This document shows, one piece after another, positions 12,001 to 18,000 of a DNA stretch of 19,040 nt (positions within the stretch are counted from its first letter, which is position 1; every line of letters starts with the position of its first letter). Location: assembly GCA_022013205.1 (NCBI GenBank), contig JAKLQT010000079.1, forward strand, positions 1-19,040. The letters run 5' to 3'. Below the pieces are notes generated by a model that worked only from the letters and a program-made list of their open reading frames with translations, was not told where the DNA came from and ran no database searches. The DNA is from Candidatus Omnitrophota bacterium. GTDB taxonomy: Bacteria; Omnitrophota; Gorgyraeia; B26-G9. The position numbers and the translations under genes were made by a program.

Positions 12001-15000
12001 TATCTATCCGATGTGGAGGGGAAAACATGCCTGGATTAAAGATAAGGGATGGATTAAAGAGGGTGGATATTTTGACAGACACTATTTCAGGCTGCCGTTT
12101 ATAGGTTTTACGCTATTAGTTGTTGGAAGCTTGATTGGCAGTTCTGTATCAGCGTCTTTTATGATATTCGCGGCGCCTTTATGGACGTTAACGGTTTTAT
12201 ATCCGGCATATCGGCTTATGTTCACGCCATCTTATGACGATAAAGAATTTAACGAAGAAAGGTGGAAAAAAGCGCAGGACGCGGGAGTCCGGCCGGCGCG
12301 CTATATTATTGAGATATTAGCCATATTGATATTCGTGCCCTTTGGCTGGTGGACCCTTGGGGTATTAGCCGTTACAGCTGTTGTTGAATCGTTTATATTT
12401 AAGTTAAGGCCAAGGCCAATGTACTTGTTTAAACGTACAGAGGATCTGCGCAATAAAGATCTTGATAAAGAAAAGGAAAAGGCTGAATTTTTTGATACAA
12501 TCAGCTTAGAGACACAATTAAGCTCGGCTTTAGAAATCACACAGAAGAAGGTTATCTTCTTCCGCGGCCTTGAGTGGAATAACACGAATATTGATTTATC
12601 AACAATAAGGCCGGATGCCCTACAGCAGATATTCGATTCCCAGCGGGTACGCGCGGTTTATAAAGAAAATAAAGCCATGCTTAGGCTAATAAGAAAGATA
12701 TTAGCGTTAAGAAACAGTATTCGCCCCATGATTTCCATTAGAGAAAAGCCTGAACAGGAAATTAAGGATTTAATTTGGGATTCTCTGGTTGAAAGTGAAC
12801 GCGGGATATTAAAGGATAGATTCCCGCACCAGGCAAAAGAAAAAATATACGAGATTATCAGCGCTCAGGTAAAGGAAGAGGACTGGCAGAAAATACTTAA
12901 TGACAATTACACGATTTTGTCTCAACTGGATTCTGCCGAGGCGGGGTTATGGCTTGAAGACAATAATAACAATGCTGAGCTGGCGGAAAAAGCGCTTTAT
13001 GAGTATATGCAGGCCTATGACGCGTATACGCTTAATTCAAAAACATTTGAAGTGGAAGAAATAATTCTGCCGCGTGCCTTAAAGGAGTATATCCCGGAAT
13101 TTAAAAAGATAAAGATTATAGAGCAAAAGGCTCAGCTCACACAGCCAGAAGCAGAACAAAAAGAAGAAATAATCAGCCGGATAAGCCGTGATCTATGGGG
13201 AAAATTAGATGAAGATACGCAGCAGCAGTTATTATTTTCTAATAACTGTAATAAAACAGAGATTATGGCAAAACTAATGGGCATGCTAAGAGACGATACA
13301 AATGAGGAGATTATCAATAGTTATCGAAAGGTGAAACATTTTAATATCCCTATCTTACTAAAACGCCATGAGTCCCGGATTAAGCGGACGGTTATAAATA
13401 GGGCTCAGATTAAAGAGAGCGCTGATATTAGTGAGGCAAAACAAAAAGCAATTAATGATCTTAACGCGTCGTTATGGAACCTGCCTGATCTACCGGCTGA
13501 AGCGCGTGAAATACTTATGATTTACTCAGGCGGTGACTTACTGAGAGCGCGGGAAATATTATTCGGTATGTTCAGCAATCAGCTCATTCGAAACGCGCAG
13601 GAAACGATAGAGGATTTCGCGAAAAAAGGAAGGGGCAAAAGCATAGTCGAATCAGGTAATTTCGAGATTCGCAAAGTCTGGGTAATGGAAGAGTTTTTAG
13701 ATAACTTCGCGGATACGCTCTTTGAAGATGAGATAACAAAAGAAGAAAAGCTGTTGTTATTTGAGAAATTAGAACTCAAAGAAAAGGCAGAAGATGATAT
13801 TATGCTGGCTTTGGCAATGGCCGCCTCAGGAGTAGATGATAAAAAACTTATCGATAAATTAGGACAAGAAAGATATAGCCGATTAAAAAATACCGATGAA
13901 TTCAATAAGGCAAGGCAGGCGTTTGTAGAGCTGGCAGAGACAAATCGCGACTTATTAAACAGCGCTGATATAGCCAAAGCGGTCGAATTGTCCTGGGGAG
14001 AAATGCTTAGCAAGACAGATTATTCAAAATTAATAACGCATTATAAAAACGAGTATGTTGTTGAGAATGTATTGCGCATGCATATACTTGGTATCCTTTC
14101 AAAACAAGCTTATGAAGAATTAAAACAAGCGTTGGGAGTAGATGAGGATAATAAAAGTATATTAGAGCGGATTGAGGCGGAAATAAAGGAAGAGTTAAAA
14201 AATGAAGCTGGCAAAAAAAAGGAAGATGAAAAACCCCTTACAATTGCTTTAAACAAAGCCCGCGCAGAGTATACGCGTATTGCCTCTTCCATAAACACAA
14301 AGATGTATTTATTAGGACAAAAGGGAATAAGAGATGCTGTTAAGGGCATAATAAATAACAGCTTAAGTGTTGAAGAAAAAAATAAGCTTATTGATGATTT
14401 TATGGATAAAAATATTGTAAATAAATCAATTAAGGATTTCATCCAATATGGCAGGGTAAGCGAAGAATTCCTCCAGGCAATTCCTCCTGAGAGGCTTAAA
14501 AAGATAAAAGAAAAACAGGATTACAAGGCTTTATTTAATAAAGCGCGTGACATGAAAGATGAATTTAAACAAAAGAAACAAGAGCTTGTTGATACCCTTT
14601 GGGGCCAACTGCTGGAGGACGAAAAAGGCGCGTTTTTAATGGATAATCAGAACGATGAACAACAGGCTAAAAAAGAGGTTTTTAAGGTGTTTGAAAATAT
14701 TAGCAGAAATCGTTTCCCTGATGTAGTTAATAACCTCTTAAGGCAGAAAGCTAATTTTATAGCCGATAATTATAATTATGAATATACTGAAATTCAAAGG
14801 CAGAGAGAAAAACAGGTCGAAGCTCTTGAGAAGGCTTTGAATGAGAAACAGATTACTGAAACCGAATACAATACCCAAGGGAAAGAAGCGGAAAATCTAT
14901 ATGGCAAAGATATAGAGGCATGGTTTGCCAATATATGGACAATAGAGGTAAACCCAGCGGCGGCTAAGATGTTTAAACGTTATTTTAACTTGAGTGAGAA

Positions 15001-18000
15001 AAATTTCAAAGAGATGTTTAAAAAGCGGATTATTGAGGCGGTTAGTAAACGGTTTGAACTTGAAATAGATAATGTGGTTATATTATCCGCGGATTTAGAA
15101 CAAATAAAGCAAAATAACTCAAAAGCGGTTAAGAAGTACGTAAATGAAGAAATAAAATATTTATCTTTAAATTTGGAAGAAAGAACGGATAGAAAAACAC
15201 ATAAATTAAATAAATTAAGAAATAGTTTAAAAGAATATCTTTGGAAATACGCGGCAAAGGAGGATCTTACAGTTGAGTATGAGATCAAACACGCTTCTGA
15301 AGAGCAGGCAAAGGACGCGTTATTAAGTGATATCGCGCTGAGTGTAAAGCTTGAGTTTTTATCCCAGGAAGATGATATAAAAAATAAATTGCGCGCTATA
15401 AAAGAAGCCTTGTATCGCGGTGACGCGGATAGAGAGGAGAAACAGGATAAACTGCATAAAGAATTGTGGGATAAATTAAGCGATAATAATAAAGACAGGC
15501 TCAGAATAATTTCCAAGCTTGATGAAAAGGTTGCTATGCGTGTTCCGGCTGCGATTATAAAAAGTATATACCGCAGACGGACAAAGGAAAAATTAGACGA
15601 ATTCCTTAACGCGAAAAAAATGCTTGATTTTGTAAAGAATAACTTGGAAACAATTAGAGACGCGAAATACCGCGATGACGCGGGGGCCAGGGAGATGATA
15701 ATAGCCCTGATGATGGAAGAGATGAGTAACTTCGACAGTAAGCTTCGGGCAGACTTGCCCTATTATTATACTACAGAAGAATCCGTGGAGAATTTTTTGT
15801 TTGACGCGCTTGACAGGGCAATCATGATTTTAGCTAACGAAGAAATTGAAATAAACAATAAAAAGATGAAGGAAAAGAACGCGTTTATTGAAAATAATGA
15901 GGGTAGAATACTCAAGGCTTTAGAGATGGAGAAGACAATCGATGAACTTAAACAGCTAATAGAAGAATACTGGCAGACGCTTTCCCATAAAACACAGCTT
16001 GCTTATCGTGATATTGTTAAGTGGGATGGAACAAAAGCGCGGGAAAATGCTTATCGCGACGCTGAAGCTATTGTGATAAATCAAGAGGCAAAACGTTTAT
16101 TAAAGGCGCTTATTAATACAAACGCTTTACAGGAAAAAGAAAAGGATATTGACGCTGTTTTTTCAGTTGAAGATCTTGAAAAAATTATTAAAAACTGGTC
16201 TGTGTCCGCTGAAAAAATAAAGTTATCAGTTTTGCCTGATATCCTGGCTCTATTAGGTAAGTATGAGCATATTCTCCGCTGGATAGAAATATTAAAGGAA
16301 AAGAAAGATGAACAAGCAAAAGAAATCATAATTATTTTAAAGGCAAAAATCTATGATGATCTGCCGGATGACTTAAGAAACGCGGCAACGCGCCTAAAAG
16401 GCGAAGAAAAAGCCGCGCGGGAATTTGTTTTTAAGATTCTATCGGCATTCCATAAACCGCGCGCGGCAAACAGATATATGCAGGTAAAAGAAGGGTTGAA
16501 TAATATTAATTTAAGCCATTTAAGTATAATTAGCCGGAGAATTGATATGGATGAATTAGCTAACATAGAAGATGAGGAGTTAAAACAAGAGATAGAGGAG
16601 CAAAGGACAGGAATAATTTCAGAAGGCATTAAAATGTTTACGAATGTTATTGATGATTATAATGCCTGGACAAAATTTATGAAAAACAGTTCTCTTGATC
16701 TTGAAAATAAAGAAGTTTATTTAGATAAGCTTTATAAGGATTATGGGTTGACTACCGCTGAACCAATGCCAGTATGGGCAGCTGAGATTGCCCGTTCCTT
16801 AAAGAATCATATGCTTGGCAGTCCGCATCCGAAATTCAAAGGGTTTATAAAAGAAATATTCGACGCCTTAATCGATAAGATAAAGGAAGTCTCCGCTGCG
16901 TCGTCAACGCTGACACAGCCGGATGCAAAAGCCCCGGATGCTGCGGGCCGGCAAGGGCATGATGTATCAGTGCCCCAGACCGCAGAGGATACTTCTTATC
17001 AGGAGCAATCCGCGGCTGCTCAGGAAGAAGATAAGCCTGCTGTGATTAACCTCGAACTTAAGGCCAGGTATGACGCTATTTTTGAAGCAACCAAACAGCA
17101 GGGTAATATGGAAAATCCGCGCGGTTTTTCGCAGGCAAAGGTTACGTCCCTGGATTATGGTTTCGGCTTAGAGCAGGATTTAACCGCAAGGCTTAAGTAT
17201 ATCCAGGAATGGATTAATGCCATCGGCTTAGGTGACAAGGTTAGCTTCAATAATCCGGAGAATTTACACGTAACTATTCAGCCGATTAAATTTTTCGAGA
17301 AACAGGAGGATATGACCGATGAAGAAATCGCCGAACAGGAAAGAATCATCCGGGAAGCATTAAGTAATGTGCCCGCGTTTACCCTGCGGTTTAAAGGCAT
17401 AACCTTAACATCGGACGGAGGAATATTCGCGCAAGGGTATGTGGATGATAATACAATATCGGCCTTACGTACGCTTTTAAGAGAAAGATTCGGGATTACT
17501 TCGGATATCCCGAACATTGTGCATATCACGCTCGGTATGGTAGAGAAGCGGCTTACGCAGGAAGAATTCAATACCCTGATTGAAGAGATAGCCGGTTTGA
17601 GGGATTTTGATATCGGCGAAGTAAAAGTTAATGAATTAAAATTCGGGAAATACTTTGGTTCAAAAGGAGAAGACAAGGAACTGGTTGCTGTAATAAGATT
17701 AGTCGAAAATCGCGGCTCGCAAGAGGAAACTCGTGAATCGCAGGCTGATTCAGGCGAATCTGTTAATGACTGGGAGCCGATTGCCGATTTAGATGGTAAG
17801 ATAATTGTAAATAAAAAAACAGGAAGATTAAAATACCAAGGAGATGGCGCTTTGGTGGAATTGAATTGTTCTTTCGTTGGAAATCGTCAAGGAAAAACAT
17901 TAGGGAATCAGTTGAAAATTTTGCAGGGAGATTCGGATCATCCAATTCTCAATGCTCTTTTTGAAAGTGAAAAAGAACAAATGGCAAGAAGCGCCGGGAA

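Noticed and set aside
14980..15516. 178-codon minus-strand open frame
   Set aside because: Antisense to the Lys/Glu-rich helical region; its Ser/Leu/Phe-rich product is the usual mirror of AAA/GAA-rich coding sequence. The same holds for other minus-strand frames such as 13579-14013 and 14110-14442.
10060..16930. Recurring L-T-Q-P-[ED]-A (near 10060, 13133, 16909) and G-D-L-L-R-A (near 7805, 13530) words
   Set aside because: The surrounding residues do not align, so these short matches are probably chance in helix-rich sequence.
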